From assembly GCA_036500765.1 (NCBI GenBank), contig DASYBM010000016.1, positions 310,001 through 374,000 of the forward strand: a DNA stretch of 64,000 nucleotides, read 5' to 3'. The notes below the pieces were generated by a model that saw only the letters and a program-made list of their open reading frames with translations, had not been told where the DNA came from and did not search any database. This document shows positions 42,698 through 52,224 of this stretch, in pieces (the first letter of the stretch is position 1; every line of letters starts with the position of its first letter). A program made the position numbers and the translations under genes. Origin of the DNA: Candidatus Sulfotelmatobacter sp. GTDB taxonomy: Bacteria > Acidobacteriota > Terriglobia > Terriglobales > Acidobacteriaceae.

Positions 42698-42780
42698 CAG
42701 CCACGGATCTTCACGGATTTGCAGGGAACAGTTTAATTCTTCTGCTCGATCAGTTTTGATCCGTGCCAATCCGTGGCCAA
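42698..42780. repeat. CCACGGAT-type inverted repeat pair
   Basis: TCAGCCACGGATCTTCACGG (from 42698) and the inverted TTTTGATCCGTGCCAATCCG (from 42754, ending GTGGCCAA at 42780) face each other in the 102-nt gap between the carboxylase and lyase genes, forming a long imperfect hairpin. The arrangement resembles bacterial interspersed palindromes. Confidence 0.7.
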
Positions 42781-42789
42781 GAAGTTGAA

Positions 42790-44499
42790 TCACGTTTGCA
42801 GAACACCCACCTTAAACTCCGGCACATCCGGATTCAGCGCCGCCGCTTCCAATGCCTGCGTAATCGCATCCCGGGTTTCGACGGGATCGATTATCTTGTC
42901 GATCCATAACCGCGCCGCGCCGTACCGTGGATCGGTCTGCTCGTCGTAGGTGCGCTTCACCGACTCGTATAGTTCTTTTCTTTCTTCCTCGCTCAGCTTT
43001 TTGCCGCCGCGTTCCAGTTGCTTAACTTTGACCTCTACCAGCGTTCCCGCCGAGGCGTCCCCGCTCATCACGGCGTAGCGCGCCGTGGGCCAGGCAAACA
43101 CAAATCGCGGATCGTACGCCTTCCCGCACATCGCGTAATGCCCCGCGCCGAACGATCCCCCGACGATCACCGTAATTTTCGGCACCACGGAATTCGAAAC
43201 CGCATTCACCATCTTCGCTCCCGCCTTGATAATCCCGCTCCACTCCGCATCGCGCCCCACCATGAACCCGTTCACATCATGAAAAAATACGAGCGGAATC
43301 AAATTCTGGTTGCAATCCATGATGAAACGCGCTGCTTTTTCCGCCGACTCCGTGTAGATCACCCCGCCGAACTCGACGCGCTTGTGCCCCTCGTGATCCG
43401 TTTGCTGTGCATGTAGTTTCTGATTGGCCACGATGCCGACCGCAAAGCCGCCAATCCGCCCATATCCGCAAATGAGAGTCTTGCCGTACTCCGGCTTGTA
43501 CTCATCAAAGCGGCTGCCGTCGAGCACGCGCGCCAGCACTTCTTTCATGTCATAAGGCCGCGCCGGCGACGAATCGTAAATTCCGTAAATTTCCTCCGCA
43601 GTTAACACCGGCTCGACTGGCTTTTTGCGGTCCCACGGCGAAAGCCGACGGTATCCCCACTTCTCGACAATCGAACGAATGCGCGCGATACAGGCCTCGT
43701 CATTCGCTTCTCGGAAGTCGACTGTCCCGCTGATCGCCGAATGCATCGCCGCGCCGCCCAGATCTTCGGCGGAAACTTTCTGCCCAATCGCCGCCTGCAC
43801 CAGCGCCGGCCCGGCAAGAAATAATCCGCTGCCATCCGTCATCAGCACGTGATCGCACATTACCGGCAAGTATCCGCCACCCGCCACGCACATGCCCATG
43901 ATGGCCGCGATCTGCGGAACGCCCATCGCCGACATTACGGCGTTATTTCGAAAGACGCGCCCGAAATCGTCGGTGTCGGGAAAGACATCCTCTTGCAGCG
44001 GCAGAAATACTCCCGAGGAATCGACCAGGTAAATCGTCGGAATACGATTGTCGATGGCAATGTTCTGCGCACGAATCACCTTCTTCGACGTCATCGGAAA
44101 AAACGCGCCCGCCTTCACCGTGGCGTCGTTTGCGATGATCATTACCATTCGCGTCTCAACCCGCGCCATCCCCGTGATCACGCCGGCGGCCGGAGCTCCA
44201 CCCCACTCCTCGTACATGCCATGCGCGGCGTAAAGGCCGAGTTCGAAAAAGCTCCCCGCATCGGCCAGCAGCGCAATTCGCTCCCGCGCCGTCAGTCGCC
44301 CCTTGGCGTGCTGGTTGTCAGTGGCCTTTGCCCCTCCGCCCTCGCAAATCTTTTCGCCCTCATTGCGCACCTGCGACATCAAGTCCGCCAGAAATCGCAT
44401 GTTGGCTTCGAAGCGTGCCGACGTAGGATCGATCTTGGTCGACAACACGTTGGCCGGTGCGGAGGAGTTCTCGGTGGGAAGTTCGTTGCGCTCAGCCAT
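42790..44499 (-). CDS. Acyl-CoA carboxylase beta (carboxyltransferase) subunit, MCC/PCC type
   Basis: A 569-residue carboxyltransferase with GKLTARERIALL-like RLTARERIALLADAG, IANDATVKAGAFFPMTSKK, GGYLPVMCDHVLMTDGSG, VFFHDVNGFMVGRDAE and GGSFGAGHYAMCGKAYDPRF. The last motif and the length fit methylcrotonyl-CoA carboxylase beta more than propionyl-CoA carboxylase, which agrees with the HMG-CoA lyase next door. The biotin-carrying alpha subunit is not in the window. The 223-nt region upstream holds only repeats. Confidence 0.9.
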   Translation of the reverse strand: MAERNELPTENSSAPANVLSTKIDPTSARFEANMRFLADLMSQVRNEGEKICEGGGAKATDNQHAKGRLTARERIALLADAGSFFELGLYAAHGMYEEWGGAPAAGVITGMARVETRMVMIIANDATVKAGAFFPMTSKKVIRAQNIAIDNRIPTIYLVDSSGVFLPLQEDVFPDTDDFGRVFRNNAVMSAMGVPQIAAIMGMCVAGGGYLPVMCDHVLMTDGSGLFLAGPALVQAAIGQKVSAEDLGGAAMHSAISGTVDFREANDEACIARIRSIVEKWGYRRLSPWDRKKPVEPVLTAEEIYGIYDSSPARPYDMKEVLARVLDGSRFDEYKPEYGKTLICGYGRIGGFAVGIVANQKLHAQQTDHEGHKRVEFGGVIYTESAEKAARFIMDCNQNLIPLVFFHDVNGFMVGRDAEWSGIIKAGAKMVNAVSNSVVPKITVIVGGSFGAGHYAMCGKAYDPRFVFAWPTARYAVMSGDASAGTLVEVKVKQLERGGKKLSEEERKELYESVKRTYDEQTDPRYGAARLWIDKIIDPVETRDAITQALEAAALNPDVPEFKVGVLQT

Positions 44500-44590
44500 A
44501 AATTCGATAAATAACGACGATGCGGTGCGATGAATATAGATCGAGCAATAAAGCCCGAAAACGAAGACGCGGACTGACTACGGTATACCA

Positions 44591-44606
44591 CGCGGGCTAA
44601 ACCGCG
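44591..44606. repeat. GC-rich hairpin between carboxylase and unknown gene
   Basis: CGCGG (44591-44595) pairs with CCGCG (44602-44606) around the loop GCTAAA. It lies in the 224-nt gap 44500-44723, which holds no gene. Near the other end of the gap CCAAGAG is repeated three times (44696-44716), followed by GAGCTAA/TTAGCTC pairing, whose second arm covers the stop codon of the next gene. Confidence 0.5.
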
Positions 44607-44723
44607 CAATCAGCCTAGTCTGGATTTTCCTAATTTCTGATGTTCGCGATTGTCGCTGGGAAATTGCTACAATGACGATCTCTTCAATGAGTTTGCCAAG
44701 AGCCAAGAGCCAAGAGCTAACGC

Positions 44724-45452
44724 TTAGCTCCTCTCCACCCACTCCGCCAATCGGCACCCGTCTTCCTCGAGCAGAAACGTTCCGACCCCAAAACATTCTC
44801 CTATGATGCGATGCGACTCCGGATCGCGCGCCGCCCGCGTAATCCACTGCTGGCCCACGCGGTATTGCGCCGCTGTAAACCATTTCTGCGGCAGCACCTC
44901 CACCAGCCCCGCCTGCGGATAGAAAACAAACAACGCAAACGCCGGATCATCGTTCGACATCGCTTTGTAGCTAGTGGGAACGATCAACTCGTCGACCGTC
45001 GCCAATTCCGTGGGCGCTTCAATCTTGTGCATGCCCGGTCCGAGCGAAAGCGGTACCTCGAAATCCGCAATCGGCGCGCTCGCCGAATAAATACGGTCGG
45101 CCGATGGCTTGAACCATCCTGCAACCTCGGCCAGATCAAACGCCTTCAGTTGGTCTGGGTCAAAACAGGCGAGGCGAATGGTCCGACCTTCCGGGCACCA
45201 GACGCCGACAAAATTCGGCGCCGCCAGAAAAGGACGGCAATATGTATTCAACGCCAGGCGCGCCCGATCCGGCTCCTGCTCGAGACCGAACGTCACCAGA
45301 TTCGCAATCGGCCCCTGATCTCCATGATGAGTCCAGACGAAGTTTTGCCCGGCCAGCGAACGGAACGCCGGAAAAGTCTTCCAGTACCACGGCACCGGAC
45401 CGATTGTATTTGCGAGGATCTCGCGCGCCCGGGCGGCGGTGATCGCGGCCAT
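44724..45452 (-). CDS. Conserved protein of unknown function
   Basis: A 242-residue soluble protein that I do not recognise. It is rich in aromatic residues (VPWYWKTFPAFRSL, NFVWTHHGDQGP, PNFVGVWCPEG, WFTAAQYRVGQQW) and has no signal peptide or membrane segment. No metal or nucleotide motif is obvious. Its start codon abuts the stop of the B12-binding subunit gene (they share one base at 45452), so it is co-translated with it; a link to methylmalonyl-CoA or related acyl-CoA metabolism is inferred only from that position. Confidence 0.7.
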   Translation of the reverse strand: MAAITAARAREILANTIGPVPWYWKTFPAFRSLAGQNFVWTHHGDQGPIANLVTFGLEQEPDRARLALNTYCRPFLAAPNFVGVWCPEGRTIRLACFDPDQLKAFDLAEVAGWFKPSADRIYSASAPIADFEVPLSLGPGMHKIEAPTELATVDELIVPTSYKAMSNDDPAFALFVFYPQAGLVEVLPQKWFTAAQYRVGQQWITRAARDPESHRIIGECFGVGTFLLEEDGCRLAEWVERS

Positions 45453-45871
45453 CAGCCGGCCGCCGGCACGCCCGGCCCCTTCACATGAGCGCGAATGAAT
45501 TGAACGATGTCATCCATCGCCGTGCCCGGCTGGAAAATCGCCGCCACGCCAATCTTCTTCAGCCCATCGATGTCCTGGTTCGGAATAATGCCGCCAACCA
45601 CGACAATTACATCGTCCATCTTGTTCCGCTTGAGCAGGTCCATCACGCGCGGCACGATAGCGTTGTGCGCCCCCGAGAGAATCGAGAGCCCAATCACCTG
45701 CACATCTTCCTGCAGCGCCGCCGTGCAAATCATCTCCGGGGTCTGCCGCAGCCCCGTGTAAATCACTTCCATGCCCGCATCGCGCAGCGCGCGGGCAATT
45801 ACCTTCGCCCCCCGATCATGCCCGTCAAGCCCTGGCTTTGCCACTAGCACTCGAATTTTCGTATCGGCCAT
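45452..45871 (-). CDS. Cobalamin-binding subunit of methylmalonyl-CoA-type mutase
   Basis: A 139-residue stand-alone B12-binding domain. The motif [20 protein letters not shown] contains DxHxxG, where the histidine is the lower cobalt ligand. [20 protein letters not shown] (SxL) and [11 protein letters not shown] (GG) complete the fold. Family knowledge: pairs with a separate large substrate-binding subunit, absent from this window. ATG 45871 ([10 protein letters not shown]) is chosen; ATG 45880 adds three residues. The start lies 9 nt from a large CACAGAGG palindrome. Confidence 0.92.
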   Translation of the reverse strand: MADTKIRVLVAKPGLDGHDRGAKVIARALRDAGMEVIYTGLRQTPEMICTAALQEDVQVIGLSILSGAHNAIVPRVMDLLKRNKMDDVIVVVGGIIPNQDIDGLKKIGVAAIFQPGTAMDDIVQFIRAHVKGPGVPAAG

Positions 45872-45880
45872 CGCAACCAT

Positions 45881-45976
45881 TTAACCACAGAGCCCACAGA
45901 GGATCACAGAGGCAAACCAAAGCACTCAAAAAAAGACAGATTCTCCTCTGTGAATCTCTGTGTCCTCTGTGGTTAA
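45881..45976. repeat. CACAGAGG-type palindrome, left end of a GxxExxY cassette
   Basis: The left arm starts TTAACCACAGAGCCCACAGA (45881) and runs to about 45912; the right arm ends CTCTGTGGTTAA (45976). Each arm has three CACAGAG cores and the two are near-perfect complements over about 30 nt. It is the longest member of this repeat family in the window. Confidence 0.8.
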
Positions 45977-46054
45977 GGGTTTTCCGCACTCTGTTTCGCA
46001 ACCAATGGTCATTAGTCACAGAAGATACTTGCCGCCATGTGATAAAGAAGTCCT

Positions 46055-46473
46055 ATGGCCGCCTCGACAGTCATCACCACTCCGCGAGTCAATCGAATCA
46101 CCGGCGCGGTGATCACGGCTGCGATGAAAGTTCATTCGCATCTCGGCCCTTGGGCTTCTCGAAAGCGTCTATGAAGCCTGTCTGGCTCACGAAACTCCGC
46201 AAACCAGGCCTCGCCGTTGCCCAACAGCCTGGCCTCCCTGTGATCTACGACGGAGAGAAGATCGAACTGGGCTATCGCATTGACCTGATCGTCGAAGACC
46301 AGGTCATTGTCGAAATCAAGTGTGTCGAAGCCATCAATCCCGTCCACCAAGCTCAACTGCTCTCCTACATCCGCCTGAGCGGCCGCAGCGTAGGCTTACT
46401 GATCAATTTCCACGTAGCCCATCTCCGCGACGGCATCAAACGCATGGTAGACGGCAACGACTGGGAGAAATAA
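46055..46473 (+). pseudogene. Frameshifted GxxExxY protein gene (PDDEXK-like)
   Basis: The reading frames together spell a GxxExxY protein. Frame 1 (ATG 46055) gives VNRITGAVITAAMKVHSHLG, frame 2 the signature LLESVYEACLAHE, and frame 3 PVIYDGEKIELGYRIDLIVE followed by VIVEIKCVEAI and the C-terminus to the stop. One extra T near 46150-46151 and one extra A near 46191-46194 account for both shifts, so the gene is broken unless these are sequencing errors. The last frame alone could give 100 residues from ATG 46171. Family knowledge: GxxExxY proteins resemble PDDEXK nucleases and occur in many copies per genome. It lies inside TTAA-ended CACAGAGG repeats. Confidence 0.82.
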
Positions 46474-46485
46474 ATAAAGAAGTCC

Positions 46486-46515
46486 TCAGTGATCCCCAGT
46501 GCCCTCTGTGGTTAA
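46486..46515. repeat. CACAGAGG-type repeat, right end of the GxxExxY cassette
   Basis: TCAGTGATCCCCAGTG (46486-46501) continues into CCCTCTGTGGTTAA ending at 46515. Its reverse complement matches the left arm at 45881-45912 in order and spacing. It starts 12 nt after the pseudogene and ends just before the stop of the DNA glycosylase gene. Confidence 0.75.
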
Positions 46516-46525
46516 AAGATTTTGG

Positions 46526-47125
46526 TTATAACGTCTTGATGTCCAGGCTCCGCCACATATACCAGCACGCCACGCTGCGATAAGGCGCCCACGCCTTCGC
46601 TATCTTCTCCATATCTTTGGGCTTCGGCAATTTTCGTTTCTTATAGTGCTTCTTGATCGCCACCTGTACCCCGTAGTCGCCCGTCGGCAGCACATTCGGA
46701 CGGCGCAGCGAAAACATCAGAAACATATGCGCCGTCCATTCCCCAATGCCCTTCACCTGCGTCAGATGCTGGATGACCTCCTCATCGGTCATCGTCGGAA
46801 GCTGCGCAAAGTCGAGCAGCCCCGCCGCCGTCTTCGCCGCCAGATCTTTCAGATACGCCGACTTCTGCTTCGACAAGCCCACGCCGCGCAACTGCGTATC
46901 GCTCAATTTCAGAATTCCTTCCGGCGTCAGCGGATCTCCCGCCAGCGCCGCAAAACGATTGAAGATCGTCTCCGCCGCCGTCCCGTTCAGTTGCTGATAA
47001 ACAATGGCCTCAGCCAGACTCGCAAATTCCGGCAGATCAAACTGCATCCGGCACGGTCCCACGCTCTCGATAATCGCGCGCAGGATCGGGTCCGACTTCT
47101 TCAGATGAAGGATGGCCTTTCGCAT
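46526..47125 (-). CDS. DNA-3-methyladenine glycosylase II-like HhH-GPD protein
   Basis: A 199-residue base-excision repair protein. The helix-hairpin-helix is LTQVKGIGEWTAHMFLMF, with the catalytic aspartate in LPTGDYGVQVAI. AEAIVYQQLNGTAAETIFNR is the typical lead helix of the AlkA/MAG group. It lacks the N-terminal domain of E. coli AlkA and resembles the short form. It would remove alkylated purines from DNA. It is apparently a single gene, transcribed away from eno. Confidence 0.9.
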   Translation of the reverse strand: MRKAILHLKKSDPILRAIIESVGPCRMQFDLPEFASLAEAIVYQQLNGTAAETIFNRFAALAGDPLTPEGILKLSDTQLRGVGLSKQKSAYLKDLAAKTAAGLLDFAQLPTMTDEEVIQHLTQVKGIGEWTAHMFLMFSLRRPNVLPTGDYGVQVAIKKHYKKRKLPKPKDMEKIAKAWAPYRSVACWYMWRSLDIKTL

Positions 47126-48686
<1,561 letters not shown>

Positions 48687-48690
48687 GCCA

Positions 48691-49500
48691 ATGGATCAGA
48701 CTGATTTTCTACGATTGTGGGATTGGATTCGGGCAGATCTCTCTCGTGCGCGGGGTTCTCTCAGAGAAGAAGTTGCCGATGATCCAAACATCAAGCAGTT
48801 CGACGAATTTGTTGATCACAACGAACTGGAACTGGCTTGCGATTGCCTCGCCGAGTATGGCGAAAAGAACCCCATGAACGGAGAGTTTTGGCTGAGTCTC
48901 CGCGATGCAGCCGCCAAGATGAAGCTGCCCGGGCGAGTTGCAATGTTTGAGAGATATGCTGAGGAGGTAAAACACGAATCGAGGATTGAAGGGCGGAATA
49001 TGATCAACGAACTACTTCTCTCAGAATTCGATGCCGAAGTGAAGAGCACGCGCGCGATGCTGGAACGCGTTCCCGTCAATCCTGACTTCAAGCCGCATGC
49101 GAAATCGATGCCGCTGGGGAAACTCGCGCCGCATGTGGCGGAGTTGGCAGGATTCGGATTCACGATTCTAACGACGCCGGAGCTGGACTTCAGCACCGGG
49201 CCGAAGCGAACACGCGTGCCCTTCGAGTCGCCCGAGCAACTAGTGAAGGCCTTTGACGAAGGCGCAGCGAAGGTGCGCGAGGCGCTGAAGAACATCCCTG
49301 ATTCGGCGTGGACCGAGAGCTGGAAGTTGAGTTTCCAGGGCAAGCGCATATTCTCGGGATCGCGGTTTCTGGCCTACCGCGAAATGTTTCTCAATCACCT
49401 GGTGCATCATCGCGCCCAGCTTGGCGTCTATTTGCGAATGAACGATAAGCCGCTGCCGGCGACGTATGGCCCGTCAGCCGATGACGCTATGGGTTTCTGA
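48691..49500 (+). CDS. DinB-family protein with an extra N-terminal domain
   Basis: A 269-residue protein. From Met104 to the end it is a DinB/YfiT-like four-helix bundle: INELLLSEFDAEVKSTRAML, PHAKSMPLGKLAPHVAELAG (first metal histidine) and FLNHLVHHRAQLGVYLRM (the H-x3-H pair). Residues 1 to about 98 are a separate acidic helical domain (FDEFVDHNELELACDCLAEY, EFWLSLRDAAAKM) resembling small MafI-type immunity proteins; that match is tentative. Met104 is exactly where ordinary DinB proteins begin, so this may be a read-through fusion of two former genes. It starts 4 nt after eno. Confidence 0.78.
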   Translation: MDQTDFLRLWDWIRADLSRARGSLREEVADDPNIKQFDEFVDHNELELACDCLAEYGEKNPMNGEFWLSLRDAAAKMKLPGRVAMFERYAEEVKHESRIEGRNMINELLLSEFDAEVKSTRAMLERVPVNPDFKPHAKSMPLGKLAPHVAELAGFGFTILTTPELDFSTGPKRTRVPFESPEQLVKAFDEGAAKVREALKNIPDSAWTESWKLSFQGKRIFSGSRFLAYREMFLNHLVHHRAQLGVYLRMNDKPLPATYGPSADDAMGF

Positions 49501-49559
49501 GCATGGAAAAGGTAACCCGACGAGGCGGGATACGTGAAGCGTAGAATGGTGCGAAGAGC

Positions 49560-49850
49560 ATGTCAGAGACAGAAATTATCTTCGTGTTTCGAAAGTCACC
49601 GGAGGGCGGCTTCGAGGCCCGAGCGCTCGGCTGTTCTATTTTCACGCAGGCCGAGACCTTGGATGAGCTGACTGTGAACGTCACGGACGCCATCGCTTGT
49701 CATTTCGGCGATACGAGCTCGTTGCCAGTTGCCCGGTTGACCGAAGTCCAGCCGAAACGTTTCATCCTTGGCTCCGCGAAGGGGGAGTTCACCGTCCCCG
49801 ACGATTTCGACGATCCGCTTCCCAAAGATGTCGAGGATCTCTTCTGGTGA
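49560..49850 (+). CDS. Orphan antitoxin-like protein (HicB-like head, VapB/DUF2281-like tail)
   Basis: A 96-residue protein. Residues 1-63 (EIIFVFRKSPEGGFEARALG, ETLDELTVNVTDAIACHF) are a HicB-like small alpha/beta fold. Residues 66-96 (ILGSAKGEFTVPDDFDDPLP) match the short tail of DUF2281/VapB antitoxins that normally binds a PIN toxin. No toxin follows: the next 140 nt hold only a palindrome and 7-nt repeats before gpmI. Either it acts in trans or it is a remnant. The join of two antitoxin types is the odd feature. Confidence 0.7.
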   Translation: MSETEIIFVFRKSPEGGFEARALGCSIFTQAETLDELTVNVTDAIACHFGDTSSLPVARLTEVQPKRFILGSAKGEFTVPDDFDDPLPKDVEDLFW

Positions 49851-49899
49851 TGGACGCGACCCCAGCGTCTAAAGCCAGCTTCGTTGAAGGCGTTTTATC

Positions 49900-49919
49900 G
49901 GCACGACTGAAGTCGTGCC
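49900..49919. repeat. CTGAAG-centred palindrome
   Basis: GGCACGACT (49900-49908) pairs perfectly with AGTCGTGCC (49911-49919) around GA. It follows the orphan antitoxin gene and may end its transcript. It shares the CTGAAG/CTTCAG centre with the two hairpins inside the GT39 gene. Confidence 0.65.
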
Positions 49920-49951
49920 CTTCCCGATTCTTGATCACTGCACCACAAGCA

Positions 49952-49988
49952 AGAAGCTAACAGCTAGGAGCTAGAAGCTAGAAGCTGT
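49952..49988. repeat. 7-nt AGCTAGA tandem repeat before gpmI
   Basis: Five units of seven nucleotides (AGCTAAC, AGCTAGG, AGCTAGA, AGCTAGA, AGCTGTC) end four bases before the ATG of gpmI, so the gpmI ribosome binding region (AGGAG/AGAAG) is inside the repeat. Confidence 0.75.
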
Positions 49989-49991
49989 CTT

Positions 49992-51623
49992 ATGCCTAAA
50001 CCACTCGTTCTCACCATCCTCGACGGCTGGGGTTATCGCGCCGAAACCAACGCCAACGCCATCGCGCTCGCGCGGAAGCCGACCTACGATCGGCTGCTGC
50101 GCGAGTATCCCAACACGCTGATTCATACCAGCGGGCCGTTCGTCGGATTGCCCGAGGGGCAGATGGGAAACAGCGAGGTCGGGCATCTCAACATTGGCGC
50201 TGGGCGCATCGTCCACATGGATATCACACGCATCGATCTGATGATCCAGAACGGGGAGTTCTTCTCGCATCCCGTGCTGCTCGAGGCGATGAAGCATGCG
50301 CGCACCGGCGAGCGGCGGCTACATCTGTTTGGCCTCGTTTCGGATGGAGGAGTGCACTCGCAGCAGGCGCACCTTCATGCGTTGCTGAAAATGGCGAAGC
50401 AGAACGGGCTCGATCGCGTGTTCGTCCACGCCTTCATGGACGGCCGGGACACGCTGCACACCAACGGCGCAGGATATCTCGAACAACTCCAGCAGAAAAT
50501 GCGCGAATACAACTGTGGCAAGATCGCGACCGTCAACGGCCGCTACTACGCCATGGATCGCGACTGCCGCTGGGAGCGCATTGCCAAGGCCTACAACGCC
50601 ATGGTCTTCGCCGACGCCGAAGGCGGCAAGCAGTCCGATCCGGTGCAGGGCATGAAAGATTCCTATAACAAAGGGATGACCGACGAGTTCGTGATTCCGT
50701 TCGTTGTAGAGGATGCGAAAGACGACGGCAAAAGCGCCCGCGCCACGCAAACGATTCGCAATGACGACTCCTGCATCTGCTTCAACTTTCGCGCCGACCG
50801 AGTTCGCCAGATCACGCGCGCGCTCACCCGCAACAGCGGATTGAACGAAAACGGTGGCAGCGATCTTCCCGGCGCGACCGATCTCGATGCCGCGATTCCG
50901 CGCGACCGCGTGCCCAGGAATCTGAACTATGTTTGCATGACGCGCTATGACAAGAATTTTAGCCTGCCCGTTGTCATTCCGCCGGAGTCGATGGCGAACA
51001 TTCTGGCCAACGTCATGGGCGGCCTGAACATGCGCAACCTGCGCGTGGCCGAGACCGAGAAGTACGCGCACGTTACATACTTCTTTAATGGCGGCGTGGA
51101 GCAGCCGTTCCCCGGCGAAGAGCGCGTTCTTGTGCCTTCGCAGAAAGTAGCAACCTACGACTTGAAACCAGAGATGAGCGCAGCAGGCATTGCCGACGCC
51201 GTTGTGAAAGCGACGGAAGACGGAACCTTCGACGTGGTAATCGTGAACTTTGCCAACGCCGACATGGTCGGCCACTCCGGAAAGATTGAACCAACAATCA
51301 AGGCTGTCGAGACGGTCGACGCCTGCCTGGGCCGCCTCGAGGCCGCGATCCGCGCCAAAGGCGGCGCAATGCTGATCACCGCCGACCACGGCAACGCCGA
51401 AATGATGATCGATCCCGTAACCGGTGGGCCGCACACGGCGCACACAACCAATCCCGTGCCCTTTATTGTGGTCTCGGAAAATGCGAAACAGTTCACGCTG
51501 AAGCCGAACGGATCGCTGCGCGATATTTCGCCGACCCTGCTGGGAATGCTCGGCATCGACGAGCCGAAGGAAATGACGGGAGCCGATCTGCGAGTGTGGT
51601 TGAAACCAGCGAAGACGAAATAA
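49992..51623 (+). CDS. gpmI: 2,3-bisphosphoglycerate-independent phosphoglycerate mutase
   Basis: A 543-residue member of the alkaline phosphatase superfamily. [20 protein letters not shown] carries the first metal aspartate, [18 protein letters not shown] the catalytic serine, [18 protein letters not shown] and [11 protein letters not shown] the substrate site, and [16 protein letters not shown] and [14 protein letters not shown] the second metal site. Length is normal. It converts 3-phosphoglycerate to 2-phosphoglycerate, feeding enolase encoded 1.3 kb upstream. A stem-loop follows the stop. Confidence 0.96.
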   Translation: MPKPLVLTILDGWGYRAETNANAIALARKPTYDRLLREYPNTLIHTSGPFVGLPEGQMGNSEVGHLNIGAGRIVHMDITRIDLMIQNGEFFSHPVLLEAMKHARTGERRLHLFGLVSDGGVHSQQAHLHALLKMAKQNGLDRVFVHAFMDGRDTLHTNGAGYLEQLQQKMREYNCGKIATVNGRYYAMDRDCRWERIAKAYNAMVFADAEGGKQSDPVQGMKDSYNKGMTDEFVIPFVVEDAKDDGKSARATQTIRNDDSCICFNFRADRVRQITRALTRNSGLNENGGSDLPGATDLDAAIPRDRVPRNLNYVCMTRYDKNFSLPVVIPPESMANILANVMGGLNMRNLRVAETEKYAHVTYFFNGGVEQPFPGEERVLVPSQKVATYDLKPEMSAAGIADAVVKATEDGTFDVVIVNFANADMVGHSGKIEPTIKAVETVDACLGRLEAAIRAKGGAMLITADHGNAEMMIDPVTGGPHTAHTTNPVPFIVVSENAKQFTLKPNGSLRDISPTLLGMLGIDEPKEMTGADLRVWLKPAKTK

Positions 51624-51626
51624 AAC

Positions 51627-51651
51627 GGGGACGCTGAGTCGCAGCGTCCCC
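51627..51651. terminator. Stem-loop between convergent gpmI and GAF genes
   Basis: GGGGACGCTG (51627-51636) pairs perfectly with CAGCGTCCCC (51642-51651) around AGTCG, four bases after the gpmI stop. There is no T-tract next to it, but its place between two convergent genes suggests a bidirectional terminator. Confidence 0.6.
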
Positions 51652-51672
51652 CCTGGTTCCGCTCAAGTTGTT

Positions 51673-52224
51673 TTAGTTCTCCAGCAACGCCGGAGCCGTC
51701 GCCAGAAGCCCTGCCGCCAGCTCCAGATCGTGCAGATCCTCGCGGCTGAAATCTTTGGCAAGCTTCGCGTCCAGCGCTTTGCGCGAAATCTGAATCACTC
51801 CTACCACCACCAGATCCCGGTCCATGATCGGCACCGACATCAGCTTCTGAATGGGAGCCGGTTGGATCGGCTCGTCCGCATCGCTGCTGCCGGGTTTGAT
51901 GGTTTCGAAGATGCTGGCATGTTTCACGCGGGCAAAGTTGTTGAAGATCTCCGCCTTCTTACTTAACGCCGTGTGGGCTGCCACGGCTTTGCTAGACAGC
52001 GGAATCGATCCAGTGGTCCGCAGGTACTCGGGAAATATGAAGCGGAGCAGTCCGCCTTCCAACCGCATCAGAGCGACCTCAGTTTGCTGTACGCTGAAAA
52101 TCCTGGCCAGAACCGCGCACAGCTCTTGGGCCGACACGCCCTCGCCGAGGACTGAGCCCAGCGGAAGTAAATGCTCAGGTAGAACAATCTCTTCCATCAT
52201 CCCGGAGTCGTTATGTTGAGTCAT
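51673..52224 (-). CDS. GAF-domain protein
   Basis: A 183-residue single-domain protein. The GAF fold is suggested by AQELCAVLARIFSVQQTEVA, LLRFIFPEYLRTTGSIPL, IFETIKPGSSDADEPIQPAP and the core strands LMSVPIMDRDLVVVGVIQIS. No kinase, cyclase or DNA-binding domain is attached. Family knowledge: GAF domains bind small molecules or chromophores or mediate protein contacts; no ligand can be named. It is convergent with gpmI. Confidence 0.8.
   Translation of the reverse strand: MTQHNDSGMMEEIVLPEHLLPLGSVLGEGVSAQELCAVLARIFSVQQTEVALMRLEGGLLRFIFPEYLRTTGSIPLSSKAVAAHTALSKKAEIFNNFARVKHASIFETIKPGSSDADEPIQPAPIQKLMSVPIMDRDLVVVGVIQISRKALDAKLAKDFSREDLHDLELAAGLLATAPALLEN

Noticed and set aside
44500..44723. 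Possible tRNA or small RNA in the gap upstream of the carboxylase gene
   Set aside because: There is a short GC hairpin but no cloverleaf, acceptor CCA or conserved loops.
46171..46473. Intact 100-residue gene instead of a pseudogene
   Set aside because: The missing N-terminus and the LLESVYEACL signature are encoded just upstream in two other frames, so decay by two insertions is the simpler explanation.
50319..51443. Reverse open frame of 374 codons opposite gpmI
   Set aside because: Shadow of a highly conserved glycolytic gene.
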